64,000 nucleotides of DNA from Bacteroidales bacterium UBA1680 (GTDB taxonomy: Bacteria; Bacteroidota; Bacteroidia; Bacteroidales; UBA932), in contig DCKG01000035.1 of NCBI GenBank assembly GCA_002320605.1, forward strand, positions 1-64,000. The letters run 5' to 3'. Each line of letters opens with the position of its first letter. The first letter of the stretch is position 1. The notes below the pieces were generated by a model. The model was not told where the DNA came from. It searched no databases and saw only the letters and a program-made list of their open reading frames with translations. Made by a program: the position numbers and the translations under genes. Of this stretch, positions 43,796-52,932 are shown piece by piece.

Positions 43796-46198
43796 TCAGC
43801 CTCTTCCCGAATTCTTTATCATCCTGCATAACCTGCTTCCGAATTCTGTCCTCGAAAGCAGGTTTTCTAGCGTAATGGGCATTCTCCAGCGCCAATAATG
43901 AGGCACCTCAGCAGGAACGTTTATACGCTCGTCCTTCGGGTCGCCTTGGTAACGAACTGCGGCATCCATCGAAGCCCAATCCTGCAATGGCAGGATGCAA
44001 AGCATTGATGGCGACAACAGGTGCTGCTCTATGATCCTCTCGCAAACCCATGGCTCGCAGAAATACGGAGTGACGCCATTGCTGTGCAGTATCTCATGAT
44101 AATACCGGTCAGTGAGCGTTCTATCTTCTTCCCACCAAGCCCTGAGCGTGGATGTGTCGTGAGAACTCGTCGTGCAGACTGACATGTAGGGATATACTGC
44201 AGGGTCGCCGAAAACTTCGCCTAACTTTTTAGGCATTCTCTGAACCTCGAGAGAGAGTATCTTGAACTCTTTCATGGTTTGGGGAACGCAGTCCGGAATC
44301 ATTCCCAGGTCTTCTCCGCAGGCCATCATCGAAGTGGCTCCGAGTAAGGCGGAAAGCCTCTTAGTCGCAGTTTCTTTCCATAGCGAATCATTTCTGTGAT
44401 AGAAGAAATCATTGTAGAGGGAGTTGAACCTTTCTTTGAAAGCATCGTTCAATGACCTGTAATCTTCCGTGCTCTCAGCCGAAATCCGCGGATGATACCA
44501 GCCATCGTGATGAGGATCAGGAACGAACAGCGATGAGTTAGGGTCAAAGCCCATGTTGCGTAATTCGCCTCCAGAATATGGCAGGGCTGGATTGAAGTGC
44601 CCGTCAAGCCCAGATTTCTTATCGGCAGGGATTTCCCAGATTCGGAAGAATCCAAGAATATGATCGATTCTGAAGGCATCGAAATATTCGCTCATTTTCC
44701 TCAGGCGCTCTTTCCACCACCCATAACCATCCTTGGCCATCTCATCCCAATTGTATGTAGGGAATCCCCAATTCTGACCATCTACGGAGAAAGCATCCGG
44801 TGGTGCTCCTGCTTGCGAGTCAAGATTAAATAGCTTTGGGAAACGCCAAGTCTCGACGCTTGTCCTAGAAACGCCGATTGGGATATCTCCTTTGATGGCT
44901 ATGCCTTTAGAATGAGCATATTCGATGGCCTCTTTCAATTGCCTGTCCAGATGATACTGCATCCAGCAATAGAATCCTTCATCGTCGGCGTGCTCGTGGC
45001 AATATTCATTCACCCTAGCCTCGTCATATTCGGAATATTCCTTCCATTTGCCGAAATCCGCAGTCCCGAAATGATCCCTGAGCATGCAGAAAGCGGCATA
45101 TGGTTTCAGCCAATAGGCATTCTTCCGCATGAAGTCCTTGAAATCCGCTCCAGAGAGCGTTTTATTCTCGTCCTTCTGATAGAGCCTCCTAGCCAGGTTT
45201 TCCTTTTCCTTAAGGACTCTTTCGTAATCAAGATATTGCAAAGAATTAAGCTCGGCCTGGGATTTCCTATATTCCTGATCAGGCTTCAGCCCTGCGCCAG
45301 TCAGAGACAGGTAAATAGGATGCAGGGCGAAACTTGAGATTGCGCTGTAAGGATAAGAATCTGTCCAAGTCCTGGTCGTCGTAGTGTCATTTATTGGCAG
45401 CACTTGGATTATATTCTGGCCGGAATCAGCCGCCCAATCGGCGAGCTTTTTCAGATCCTCGAACTCTCCCACGCCAAAGTTCCTTTCGGACCGTAGCGAG
45501 AAAATAGGGATTACAGTGCCAGCCCCTCTCCATGGCTTTCTCTCGAAATCAGGCAATAAGTTAAGGATAGCGAGGAAGCTGTCTTTTGCCGGCACTTCCG
45601 CAAGAAAATGGTTCGGCCCCGATTCCCACAGCCTTGGTTCCACTGTCTTAGCATCCAAGATCACGAACTTGAACTCGAAAGGCTCTGCTACGTTCAAGAA
45701 TATGGTTCTGTACGGTGGGTTCTCGTAACCAAGGGGAATGAATTTCTTCCAATTATCAAAGAGAGGGCCGCTCCCTGTCATCGCAAGCACCTCACCTGAA
45801 CGTACGTCAGGATAGGAAAGCGTAAAAGAGACATTGCCGGTCACATTTGTTTCAACCGGCTTATTCTGGAATATGACATTCGTGAATGCCTTCGACCACA
45901 GCGGTAAATCATCAGGAGCATCCACCCAGCGGTCGCGAATCTGAAGATTGAAATCGTCTTGATTCTTTATTTTATCAAAAGGGATGCGGATATCATGCGA
46001 TTTCCACTCTTTTCTGATGACATCTCCATCTTTCAAGACAGAGAATGAATATGAGAGCTTTTGGGCGACATCTATGTCTTTGACAGATGCCCAGACTCCG
46101 TTTATGACCTTAATCATATTCTCGGGGCCATTTCCGAAATCGATGGCGACGGTTTCCCCGTCATTAGTGAAATATTCAAGGCTTATATCGACGTGCAT
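43796..46198 (-). CDS. malQ: 4-alpha-glucanotransferase (GH77) with starch-binding N-terminal domains
   Basis: Cytoplasmic amylomaltase of 800 residues. Two N-terminal beta-sandwich modules come first; the second (about 120-215, VSFTLSYPDVRSGEVLAMTG with PLFDNWKKFIPL) is CBM20-like. The GH77 barrel follows from about residue 240. The catalytic nucleophile should be Asp512 in DAFRIDH, the acid/base the glutamate of CGEDLG, and the third acid lies in SSHDTSTLR. It disproportionates maltodextrins during starch and glycogen use. This domain layout is the plant DPE2-like form common in Bacteroidota. Single gene, divergent from trhP across 186 bp. Confidence 0.92.
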   Translation of the reverse strand: MHVDISLEYFTNDGETVAIDFGNGPENMIKVINGVWASVKDIDVAQKLSYSFSVLKDGDVIRKEWKSHDIRIPFDKIKNQDDFNLQIRDRWVDAPDDLPLWSKAFTNVIFQNKPVETNVTGNVSFTLSYPDVRSGEVLAMTGSGPLFDNWKKFIPLGYENPPYRTIFLNVAEPFEFKFVILDAKTVEPRLWESGPNHFLAEVPAKDSFLAILNLLPDFERKPWRGAGTVIPIFSLRSERNFGVGEFEDLKKLADWAADSGQNIIQVLPINDTTTTRTWTDSYPYSAISSFALHPIYLSLTGAGLKPDQEYRKSQAELNSLQYLDYERVLKEKENLARRLYQKDENKTLSGADFKDFMRKNAYWLKPYAAFCMLRDHFGTADFGKWKEYSEYDEARVNEYCHEHADDEGFYCWMQYHLDRQLKEAIEYAHSKGIAIKGDIPIGVSRTSVETWRFPKLFNLDSQAGAPPDAFSVDGQNWGFPTYNWDEMAKDGYGWWKERLRKMSEYFDAFRIDHILGFFRIWEIPADKKSGLDGHFNPALPYSGGELRNMGFDPNSSLFVPDPHHDGWYHPRISAESTEDYRSLNDAFKERFNSLYNDFFYHRNDSLWKETATKRLSALLGATSMMACGEDLGMIPDCVPQTMKEFKILSLEVQRMPKKLGEVFGDPAVYPYMSVCTTSSHDTSTLRAWWEEDRTLTDRYYHEILHSNGVTPYFCEPWVCERIIEQHLLSPSMLCILPLQDWASMDAAVRYQGDPKDERINVPAEVPHYWRWRMPITLENLLSRTEFGSRLCRMIKNSGRG

Positions 46199-46384
46199 AT
46201 TCAGAAATTATTGGTGATTTCTCCTTACTGAAAATATTATACCCGAACATCATGTTTTCCGAAAAAATTTTATATTATTGAGCCTTTTTAGTATCAAATG
46301 CTCATTTCTCGAACGGATACCTTATATACAGGAATATGCGTCATCCGACACTAATCAATCCCGAATATTGTGTAATTTTGCGTC

Positions 46385-47650
46385 ATGCAAAAAGAAGATT
46401 TGGAGATAATGGCCCCTGCGGGCAACTTCGAGTGCCTGCGGGCAGCGATTCAGGGCAGAGCGAATTCGATATATTTCGGAATAGGAAACCTGAATATGCG
46501 CTCGCATTCGGCGAATAATTTCCTGCCGTCTGATTTACCGGAAATCGTCCGCCTGTGCAGGGAAGCAGGCGTAAAGGCCTACATGACTTTGAATATTGTG
46601 CTTTACGAAGAAGACTTGGAGCCGATGCGAAGGGCCTTGGATGCTGCGAAGCTGGCTTGCGTGGATGCGATTATAGCTTCTGACATGGCGTGCATCTCTT
46701 ATTGCAGGCAGATTGGTCTGGAGGTGCACATCAGCACTCAGCTGAATGTCTCCAACGTCGAGGCGCTTAGGTATTATTCTCAGTTCGCAGACGTGGTGGT
46801 ACTTGCCAGGGAATTAAACCTGCATCAGGTGAAACATATTCATGAAGCCATCGAAAGGGAGCATATCACCGGACCTTCCGGGAAGCTTGTGCGTATAGAA
46901 ATGTTTGCGCACGGGGCGCTATGCATGGCCGTTTCCGGCAAATGCTACCTGAGCCTGCAAACTTACGGGGCTTCAGCCAACCGAGGGGCATGCTATCAAC
47001 TGTGCCGCCGCGGCTACGAGGTGACCGAACTGGAGACAGGGACGAAGCTGAATATCGACAATAAGTACATCATGTCGCCTAAAGACCTCTGCACCATTGA
47101 ATTCATGGATAAGATCATTGATGCCGGGGTCCGCGTTTTCAAGATAGAGGGCAGGGCAAGGAGCGCTGAATATGTGAAACGCACGGCGGAGTGCTACAGA
47201 AAGGCGGCGGATGCCGTGTGCGATGGGACATACACTCCTGAATATGCGGCATCGTTGAAGTTCAGGCTTGCCGAGGTGTTCAACAGGGGTTTCTGGGATG
47301 GCTATTATCAGGGTGCCAGGCTGGGTGAATGGAGCAAGGTTTATGGCAGCCAGTCTACCCGCACGAAGATTTACTGCGGAAAAATCACGAATTGGTTCGA
47401 TAAAATCGAAGTCGCTGAAATATTGATTGAATCGTCTCCGCTGCGCCTCAACGATGATATTCTGGTGACGGGATCTACCACTGGCTTATACGAAGGCACG
47501 GCTTCAGAAATCAGAGTAGACCTAAAACCTGTCTCGGAAGCCACGAAAGGCAGCCTATGCTCCATTCCGATTATTTTCCCTGACGACTGGAAAGGCGAAC
47601 GTAAACTTCGCCGCGGTGACAAAGTCTACGTCTGGCAGAAAGCCAAATAG
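46385..47650 (+). CDS. trhP: U32 family tRNA hydroxylation protein TrhP
   Basis: Protein of 421 residues of the peptidase U32 family, YegQ/TrhP branch. EIMAPAGNFECLRAAIQGRA at the start and the signature RIEMFAHGALCMAVSGKCYLS (first residues of which bear the U32 motif E-x-F-x-HGA) are present, with conserved cysteines in GACYQLCRRGYEV. TrhP acts in prephenate-dependent hydroxylation of tRNA uridine-34 (ho5U). TAATTTTG at 46373-46380 is the only upstream -7-like box and lies very close to the ATG. The last three codons are part of a 51-bp tandem repeat running downstream. Confidence 0.88.
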   Translation: MQKEDLEIMAPAGNFECLRAAIQGRANSIYFGIGNLNMRSHSANNFLPSDLPEIVRLCREAGVKAYMTLNIVLYEEDLEPMRRALDAAKLACVDAIIASDMACISYCRQIGLEVHISTQLNVSNVEALRYYSQFADVVVLARELNLHQVKHIHEAIEREHITGPSGKLVRIEMFAHGALCMAVSGKCYLSLQTYGASANRGACYQLCRRGYEVTELETGTKLNIDNKYIMSPKDLCTIEFMDKIIDAGVRVFKIEGRARSAEYVKRTAECYRKAADAVCDGTYTPEYAASLKFRLAEVFNRGFWDGYYQGARLGEWSKVYGSQSTRTKIYCGKITNWFDKIEVAEILIESSPLRLNDDILVTGSTTGLYEGTASEIRVDLKPVSEATKGSLCSIPIIFPDDWKGERKLRRGDKVYVWQKAK

Positions 47651-47739
47651 GACCGCCATCGGCTTCTGCCGTCTGCCCTGCCGTAGAGGAAAGCCAAATA
47701 GAACTGCCAGCAACTTTCGTCGTCTGCACAGCCGTAAAC
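47638..47739. repeat. 51-bp imperfect tandem duplication across the trhP stop
   Basis: Two copies, 47638-47688 and 47689-47739, share the opening GAAAGCCAAATAG, the middle CGTCTGC and the end GCCGTA, about three quarters identical by eye. The first copy contains the last codons and stop of trhP. The period is 17 codons. The other 350 bases of the gap up to 48088 hold only short hairpins (for example CGACATCG/CGATGTCG near 47840-47880) and no supported gene. Confidence 0.7.
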
Positions 47740-48088
47740 GGACCAATTCAACAGCCTGTATTTACAATTAGATTTTCCACGATAAATCTCGCAGATGGCT
47801 GTCGAGCGGCATGCAGCTGAGGGCATTCCTTGGCAGGGTATCTCGACATCGACCACTTTTTTACGCAACGATGTCGCGAGGCACCCCTCTACAGCACGCT
47901 ACAGGCAATATCCAGCGACAGAACTTTGTGAAAAGGATTGATGCCTCGAAAAAGGACCAGACTGATTCTTTTCACTTTTCATAGGGATGACAAGATTAAT
48001 ATCTATCAGGTTCGGGAAAGGGGCGAGGCGGCGCAAGCGGTTTGGTTTGGGCAGAATGGTTTGCGCGGGGCATAAGGGAAAGGCTGTC

Positions 48089-48976
48089 CTAGACGTTCTG
48101 GATGAATTTACGGGGGCCTTCGATGGAGCGCCAGTAATCGGAATCGAAGTCTGATGGGGCGACGAATGGGCCTTCATGACTTATCGTGAAGCAGAGGTAG
48201 TTGATTTTGTAGCCTTGCTTCATGAACATCCGCTCGTAGAATGTCTGGACGTCGGTCAGGGCTGCCATGGTCTCTTTGTCTAGCTCTGGAGCTGCATTGG
48301 TGCGATTAGATCCTGAATCAAGTTCAGGATGACGGGAGGTGTTAGGTACTGAATCAAGTTCAGGGTGACTGGTGCTGATTGGCACATTTGGATTGTAAAG
48401 ATCCGTGGTGGCGGCGAGGATATTCAGGCCATTCGCCTGGGCGACTGCTTTGGCATATTCATAAAGAAAGCGACTGTCCGTCTTAAGATGGATTCGCCCG
48501 CCTGGGGCAAGAAATTTCCTGTATTTCTCCAAGAAAACAGGACTGGGCAGGCGCTTGTTCGCACTGCCAAGCTGGGGATCGGAAAAAGTAAGCCAAATTT
48601 CAGAAACCTCCCCCGGCGCAAAGAACGCCTCGATCAATTCTATCCTGGTTCGCAAAAAAGCGACATTGGGCAGATCCTGTTCAACGGCATATTTCGCCCC
48701 TTGCCAAAGCCTCGCCCCTTTGATGTCAACCCCGATATAATTTCTGGACGGGACTCTACGTGAAAGGTCAATCGTGTACTCCCCACGTCCGCAACCAAGC
48801 TCCAGCACGATAGGCTGAGCCTTCGCGAACATATTCGAATTCCAATTGCCTTTAATCGGATGATCCAGCACACGGAAACCGCCATCGGACTTGTCCATGA
48901 CTTCCGAGGCAGAAGGCTGCAAGAGACACTTGAAAGTCTCATTCTCTGCGAATTTCCGGAGTTTCCCGTGTCCCAT
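48089..48976 (-). CDS. trmB: tRNA (guanine-N7)-methyltransferase with repeat-derived insertion
   Basis: SAM-dependent methyltransferase making m7G46 in tRNA, 295 residues, longer than the usual 220-250. SAM motif I is LELGCGRGEYT (58-68), with IGVDIKGARL and the substrate-site WLTFSDPQ (129-136) and HLKTDSRF after it. The C-terminal TFYERMF and FTISHEG are normal. Between DLYN (193-196) and the TFYERMF helix is an extra stretch of about 35 residues (200-233) with PELD repeated three times, encoded by palindromic repeats at 48310-48374. The reading frame is kept. Last gene of the seven-gene run, 23 bases after ricT. Confidence 0.92.
   Translation of the reverse strand: MGHGKLRKFAENETFKCLLQPSASEVMDKSDGGFRVLDHPIKGNWNSNMFAKAQPIVLELGCGRGEYTIDLSRRVPSRNYIGVDIKGARLWQGAKYAVEQDLPNVAFLRTRIELIEAFFAPGEVSEIWLTFSDPQLGSANKRLPSPVFLEKYRKFLAPGGRIHLKTDSRFLYEYAKAVAQANGLNILAATTDLYNPNVPISTSHPELDSVPNTSRHPELDSGSNRTNAAPELDKETMAALTDVQTFYERMFMKQGYKINYLCFTISHEGPFVAPSDFDSDYWRSIEGPRKFIQNV
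48310..48374. repeat. Two palindromic repeat units inserted in trmB
   Basis: CTGAATCAAGTTCAG occurs at 48313-48327 and 48349-48363, 36 bases (12 codons) apart, each followed by G(A/G)TGAC(G/T)GG. The first copy is an 8-bp-arm hairpin (ATCCTGAA/TTCAGGAT around a five-base loop). Read as protein on the minus strand, each gives SHPELDS-type peptide; a third diverged copy may encode the next PELD. Similar short palindromic elements that insert in frame are known from other bacteria (RPE-like). Confidence 0.8.
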
Positions 48977-48999
48977 GTCAAAGACTTCGCGACAGATGA

Positions 49000-50301
49000 C
49001 TAATTGCCGTTATTGTTCACGGAAGGGCCGTCCGATGGCGCACGCTTGTCGGCTGGTGCCGGTCTTTTGTCGGCAGGCACCGTGCGCCTAGCCATCGGAG
49101 CGCCTTGCCTTTCCGCAGCCTGGCGGCCGTTAACCGAATCGGCATTGACATCCCCAGGCATGGGTCTAGGCTTCCCGTGCCTCTTCTTCTTCCTAGGCTG
49201 CTTGTCGAACCTAGTTATAGCATCGTCCCCAACGGCGGAAACGAATTCCGGCGCAGCAGAAGGCTCGGCATCCGGCTTCAAAGACTCAGGCTTCTTTCCG
49301 CCTTTATTCATTTCAATGATTTCCTTCACCTTGCAAGCAGGAAGAGGATACATCTCAGACAAAGAATTTTTGTCGTAAGAGAAATACATCGTCTCACGAA
49401 GTATGTCTGACTTCACCAGAAAAGCTTGGCCATCCTGGAACTCAAGAGGCTCATTAACTTTTGGCAGGCGGGACTGAGCATCCATATAGGCTGCTACCTC
49501 GTAATTCAGGCAGCATTTCAGTTTTCCGCACTGACCGGCAAGCTTCTGTGGGTTCATTGACAAATCCTGCACGCGAGCCGCCGATGTCGATATCGACTGG
49601 AAATTCGTAAAGTAGTTTGCACAGCAAAGCTCACGGCCACACACCCCAAGGCCACCAATCAGTCCAGCCTCCTGACGTGCCCCGATTTGCTTCATTTCTA
49701 TCCTTATGCGGAACTCCTCGGCGAAAACCTTGATCAGCTGGCGAAAATCCACGCGCCCATCAGCGATGTAATAGAAAATTGCCTTAGTGCCGTCGCCCTG
49801 GTATTCTACGTCACCTATTTTCATATCAAGGCCTAGCTCTGCAGCGATTCTGCGAGCCTGAATCATCGTATTCTGTTCCTTTGCTATCGATTCTTGCCAT
49901 TTGGCGATATCGAAAGGCTTCGCCTTGCGATAAATCTTTTTCAGCGGATTCGTTGTAGGATCGATGCCCTTGCATTTCATCTGACGACCGACCACAGATC
50001 CCTCCAGCGTCACGATACCAAGGTCATGGCCACTAGCAGCCTCGACGATGACCAGATCACCCATTTTGATGCTCTGTCCAGAGTCGTTAATGTAAATTTC
50101 TTTGCGAGTATCCTTGAAACGAACCTCGAACAAGTCCTTGAATTGCTCCTGACGAACGCCAAGAAGCCAATTATAGTCTTCCAGCTTGCAGCATCCGCGC
50201 CTGTATGTGCATGAGTACTCCCCCGTCTCGGGATCGCTGGAGACCATGCAGCCACGGTTGCAGTCAAATCTTATATTTTCTTTCGATGCGTTGTCCATCA
50301 T
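49000..50301 (-). CDS. ricT: PSP1 domain protein, RicT (YaaT) family
   Basis: Protein of 433 residues. The PSP1 C-terminal domain (about 90-290) carries the cysteine motifs GVCGRELCC and CGKLKCCLNYE that in RicT homologues bind Fe-S clusters. N-terminal cysteines (CNRGC, RRGCCKL) may join them. The C-terminal 100 residues are low-complexity, rich in K, R and P (QPRKKKRHGKPRP), likely disordered and nucleic-acid binding. In Bacillus the Ric complex influences RNase Y and mRNA maturation; here the role is inferred. It lies six bases after holB; this holB-ricT neighbourhood is common. Confidence 0.88.
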   Translation of the reverse strand: MMDNASKENIRFDCNRGCMVSSDPETGEYSCTYRRGCCKLEDYNWLLGVRQEQFKDLFEVRFKDTRKEIYINDSGQSIKMGDLVIVEAASGHDLGIVTLEGSVVGRQMKCKGIDPTTNPLKKIYRKAKPFDIAKWQESIAKEQNTMIQARRIAAELGLDMKIGDVEYQGDGTKAIFYYIADGRVDFRQLIKVFAEEFRIRIEMKQIGARQEAGLIGGLGVCGRELCCANYFTNFQSISTSAARVQDLSMNPQKLAGQCGKLKCCLNYEVAAYMDAQSRLPKVNEPLEFQDGQAFLVKSDILRETMYFSYDKNSLSEMYPLPACKVKEIIEMNKGGKKPESLKPDAEPSAAPEFVSAVGDDAITRFDKQPRKKKRHGKPRPMPGDVNADSVNGRQAAERQGAPMARRTVPADKRPAPADKRAPSDGPSVNNNGN

Positions 50302-50307
50302 GCGTAT

Positions 50308-51402
50308 TTAAAAAATTCCGTAAAGCCTATCCACGACATCACAGAATATGATTTTCTGATTCACGTTACGATCCAGCAGCATCTGGGCCCTGTCAAAGCA
50401 AGCCAAAGCCTGCCTAGGAAAATTTTTCTTGCTCCGGTCTGCCAAAGCCGAAAAAAACTGCCTCTCATCTTCGGAATATGCCGAAAGCCCGGGAAGTCTC
50501 TGCTGGAACAGGAATATCTTTCTGAGACATTCTCCTGCAAATTTACAAAAAGCTTTCTGTTTTTCACGCGAAGCCATCGCAGCAGCCCTGTCACCACAAG
50601 CCAAAGCACCTAATAGGTCTCTGGCAGCAAGGGCTGTAATAAGCTCCTTGAATATTCCCAGCTGCTCCTGATAATCTTCCCTGTCCGAGAGGAAGTGCAA
50701 AGCCTCTCCTACGCTGCCACCAGCGACATCAGCAGCCTGAGCGGCCTCAGCCTGTCCTTTACCAAATTCAGAAGTCAGAATATTAACGATCTCATCCTTT
50801 GAATATGGCAATATCCTCATCGCCTGGCACCGCGAGGAAATAGTTTGAATCACCTTCTCCGGCGCATGAGTGATCATTATGAATATGGTCTTCTCCGGTG
50901 GTTCTTCAACCACTTTGAGAAGGGCATTGGCAGAGGATGGGTTCATTTTCTCCGGAAGATACACGACGATAGCCTTCCATCCGCCTTCGAGAGATGATAG
51001 GAATATTTTGTCTAGGATTTCCCTAGCCTCTGCAACATTAATTACCACCTGCTTTCCTTCAATGCCGAATGCCGAGCTGACTTCGTTTTCCAATGAATAC
51101 GGATTTTTCACCATCGATTCTCTCCAATATGGAAGGAAAAGTCCTGCCAGCATGTTTTCCTGTTTCTCGTTCACCTTAGAGCCGGCAGCCACCGGATAAA
51201 CATAGTGGACATCCGGATGAATCATGGCCGAAACTTTATGGTCATGATTGAAGATGGCATCGAGAAAAGCCATGGCGATTTTCAAAGCCCCGCAACCATC
51301 ATTCTCATACAGCATCATAGCATGCGGAATGCGCCCACTGGAAACCATGGATTCCAGCGACTTCACCGCATCGGCGTTGCCTATTATCTCTTCAAGTCTC
51401 AT
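50308..51402 (-). CDS. holB: DNA polymerase III subunit delta'
   Basis: Clamp-loader subunit of 364 residues. The AAA+ domain starts at the N terminus (IIGNADAVKSLESMVSSGRI, then PHAMMLYENDGCG). The P-loop is degenerate, as usual for delta', which does not hydrolyse ATP. VVYLPEKMNPSSANALLKVV with EEPPEKTIFIMIT and the arginine-finger-like SRCQAMRI complete the motif set. It works at the replication fork with delta and DnaX to load the sliding clamp. Its ATG overlaps the stop of the polyprenyl synthase gene by four bases. Confidence 0.9.
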   Translation of the reverse strand: MRLEEIIGNADAVKSLESMVSSGRIPHAMMLYENDGCGALKIAMAFLDAIFNHDHKVSAMIHPDVHYVYPVAAGSKVNEKQENMLAGLFLPYWRESMVKNPYSLENEVSSAFGIEGKQVVINVAEAREILDKIFLSSLEGGWKAIVVYLPEKMNPSSANALLKVVEEPPEKTIFIMITHAPEKVIQTISSRCQAMRILPYSKDEIVNILTSEFGKGQAEAAQAADVAGGSVGEALHFLSDREDYQEQLGIFKELITALAARDLLGALACGDRAAAMASREKQKAFCKFAGECLRKIFLFQQRLPGLSAYSEDERQFFSALADRSKKNFPRQALACFDRAQMLLDRNVNQKIIFCDVVDRLYGIF

Positions 51403-52382
51403 TTGTTCCTGTCAGCCGTGAATTCGGCGATTTTTGCAAGATAGCTTTTTTCTTGCGAATCAGGAAGCACAGACAGAGAATTTATTGCCTTGTCAACATA
51501 TTCATGAAGTTTCTCGCAGGCGCCTTCCAGGCCGTCATGCTTGAAAACGAAATCTCTGATCTCCGCCTTATACGAAGGATTCTCATGAATTTCATCTACT
51601 TTCTGCCTCACGCACTCAGCCTCTTCACTGCTCACGGTTCCTAAAGCGCAAAGAAGCGGCAGCGTGATTTTCTGCTCGTCCAAGTCTATTCCCACAGGCT
51701 TCCCGATCGCACCCTCGTCGTAATAATCGAACATGTCGTCGCGAATCTGGAAAGCCAGGCCGAGGTTGACGGAATATTCACGTATGGCGGAGACCACGTC
51801 GGCTATGGCGTCAACGGAAATAGCCGCGGAATAAGCCGCAGCCTCAAACAATGACGCCGTCTTATTGAATATGATCCTCAGGTAGTCCTCCTCTGTGGTG
51901 TCCCCGGTCTGTGCCTTCTGCAATTGGAGCATTTCCCCTTCCGCCAGATCGCTGAGCGTCTTGGAGAATATTCTTATCACCTTGTCGGCATTCTTCGCAG
52001 AGTCAAGAATATTCTTCATCGCCTTCACGAGCCAGAAATCCCCTATCAGGACCGACGCATTGCTGCCCAAGACCGACATTACGGTAGGCTTGCCACGCCT
52101 TTTGGCGCTGCAATCTGCCACATCGTCGTGCAATAGAGTAGCGTTGTGCAGCAGCTCTGCGGCAGCGGCATAACGAATGCTGTCCTGCGTGATGTTCCCT
52201 TGAGAGCACGCCCTTGCCACAAGCAGGGATATCATCGGGCGGAGCTGCTTGCCGGAATTCTTAAGTATCGAGTCGTTAGTAAGATTCAGAAGCGTTATGT
52301 CGCTACGCAAAGACTCGGAAATCAGCCTTGTGACTGAATTCCAGTCTTCCCCGAGATATGACCTTATTTCATCCAGGATCAT
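51399..52382 (-). CDS. Polyprenyl diphosphate synthase
   Basis: Trans-isoprenyl diphosphate synthase of 327 residues. First aspartate-rich motif DDVAD (86-90 in LLHDDVADCSAKRRGKPT), second RDDMFDYYD near 218. The small residues before the first motif favour a long-chain product, so an octaprenyl-type synthase supplying the menaquinone side chain is likely. Cytoplasmic or membrane-associated. It overlaps the LOG gene by four bases upstream and holB by four bases downstream, indicating translational coupling. Confidence 0.9.
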   Translation of the reverse strand: MILDEIRSYLGEDWNSVTRLISESLRSDITLLNLTNDSILKNSGKQLRPMISLLVARACSQGNITQDSIRYAAAAELLHNATLLHDDVADCSAKRRGKPTVMSVLGSNASVLIGDFWLVKAMKNILDSAKNADKVIRIFSKTLSDLAEGEMLQLQKAQTGDTTEEDYLRIIFNKTASLFEAAAYSAAISVDAIADVVSAIREYSVNLGLAFQIRDDMFDYYDEGAIGKPVGIDLDEQKITLPLLCALGTVSSEEAECVRQKVDEIHENPSYKAEIRDFVFKHDGLEGACEKLHEYVDKAINSLSVLPDSQEKSYLAKIAEFTADRNK

Positions 52383-52924
52383 ATCTTCGAAAGCCTTTCG
52401 GCAAGTTCCGTGACAGTGCTTGGAAATTCAATCAGGCTCCTGGAATGCTCGTCAAGCATTCCGGTGGACACGAAATAGTCCAGAAGCCCGACAAGAGGAT
52501 CATAGAAGCCATCCACATTCAGGGCGAAGACTTTGCCAGAGTACCGTTTCAGCTTCGCTAAGGTCAGGGTCTCTATCAATTCGTCTAGCGTCCCTATGCC
52601 ACCGGGAAGAGCCACGGCAGCGCATGTGCCTCTGCGCATCTCCTCTTTGCGCTCAGACATGGTGTCCGTCCAGATGACTTCGGACAGCTTTGGGTATGCC
52701 ACTTCCGTCATGAATCTCGGAATCACCCCGACATGCTTTCCACCGCACTCGACGACCTCGTCTGCGACGACCCCCATGGTTCCTTTGACCGTACCGCCAG
52801 ACACGATTACGTAGCCTAATGAACAGGCCGCGCGAGTGAGTTCTCGCGCAGCCTGATTGTAATTTGGATTTATCTCACTGCTGGATGAGCAGAAAATCGC
52901 AAGTCTCTTTTCTCCTGACATCAA
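52379..52924 (-). CDS. LOG family nucleoside 5'-monophosphate phosphoribohydrolase
   Basis: Rossmann-fold protein of 181 residues (TIGR00730 group). The signature PGGIGTLDE (107-115) and the upstream SGGTVKGTMG and RRGT segments mark a LOG/lysine-decarboxylase-like phosphoribohydrolase, which releases a base from nucleoside monophosphates. In plants and some bacteria the substrate is a cytokinin ribotide; in most bacteria the natural substrate is uncertain. Within the seven-gene run, eight bases after the porin-like gene. Confidence 0.88.
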   Translation of the reverse strand: MMSGEKRLAIFCSSSSEINPNYNQAARELTRAACSLGYVIVSGGTVKGTMGVVADEVVECGGKHVGVIPRFMTEVAYPKLSEVIWTDTMSERKEEMRRGTCAAVALPGGIGTLDELIETLTLAKLKRYSGKVFALNVDGFYDPLVGLLDYFVSTGMLDEHSRSLIEFPSTVTELAERLSKI

Positions 52925-52932
52925 TTTCCGGT

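Noticed and set aside
47626..47868. An 80-codon minus-strand frame with a 17-residue repeat
   Set aside because: The repeat is explained by the 51-bp tandem duplication; no start signals or homology are evident. Kept only as a repeat.
48310..48374. CRISPR-like or simple tandem array in trmB
   Set aside because: Only two or three short palindromic units with a 36-base period and no spacers; the reading frame is kept. No CRISPR array or cas gene was seen in the window.
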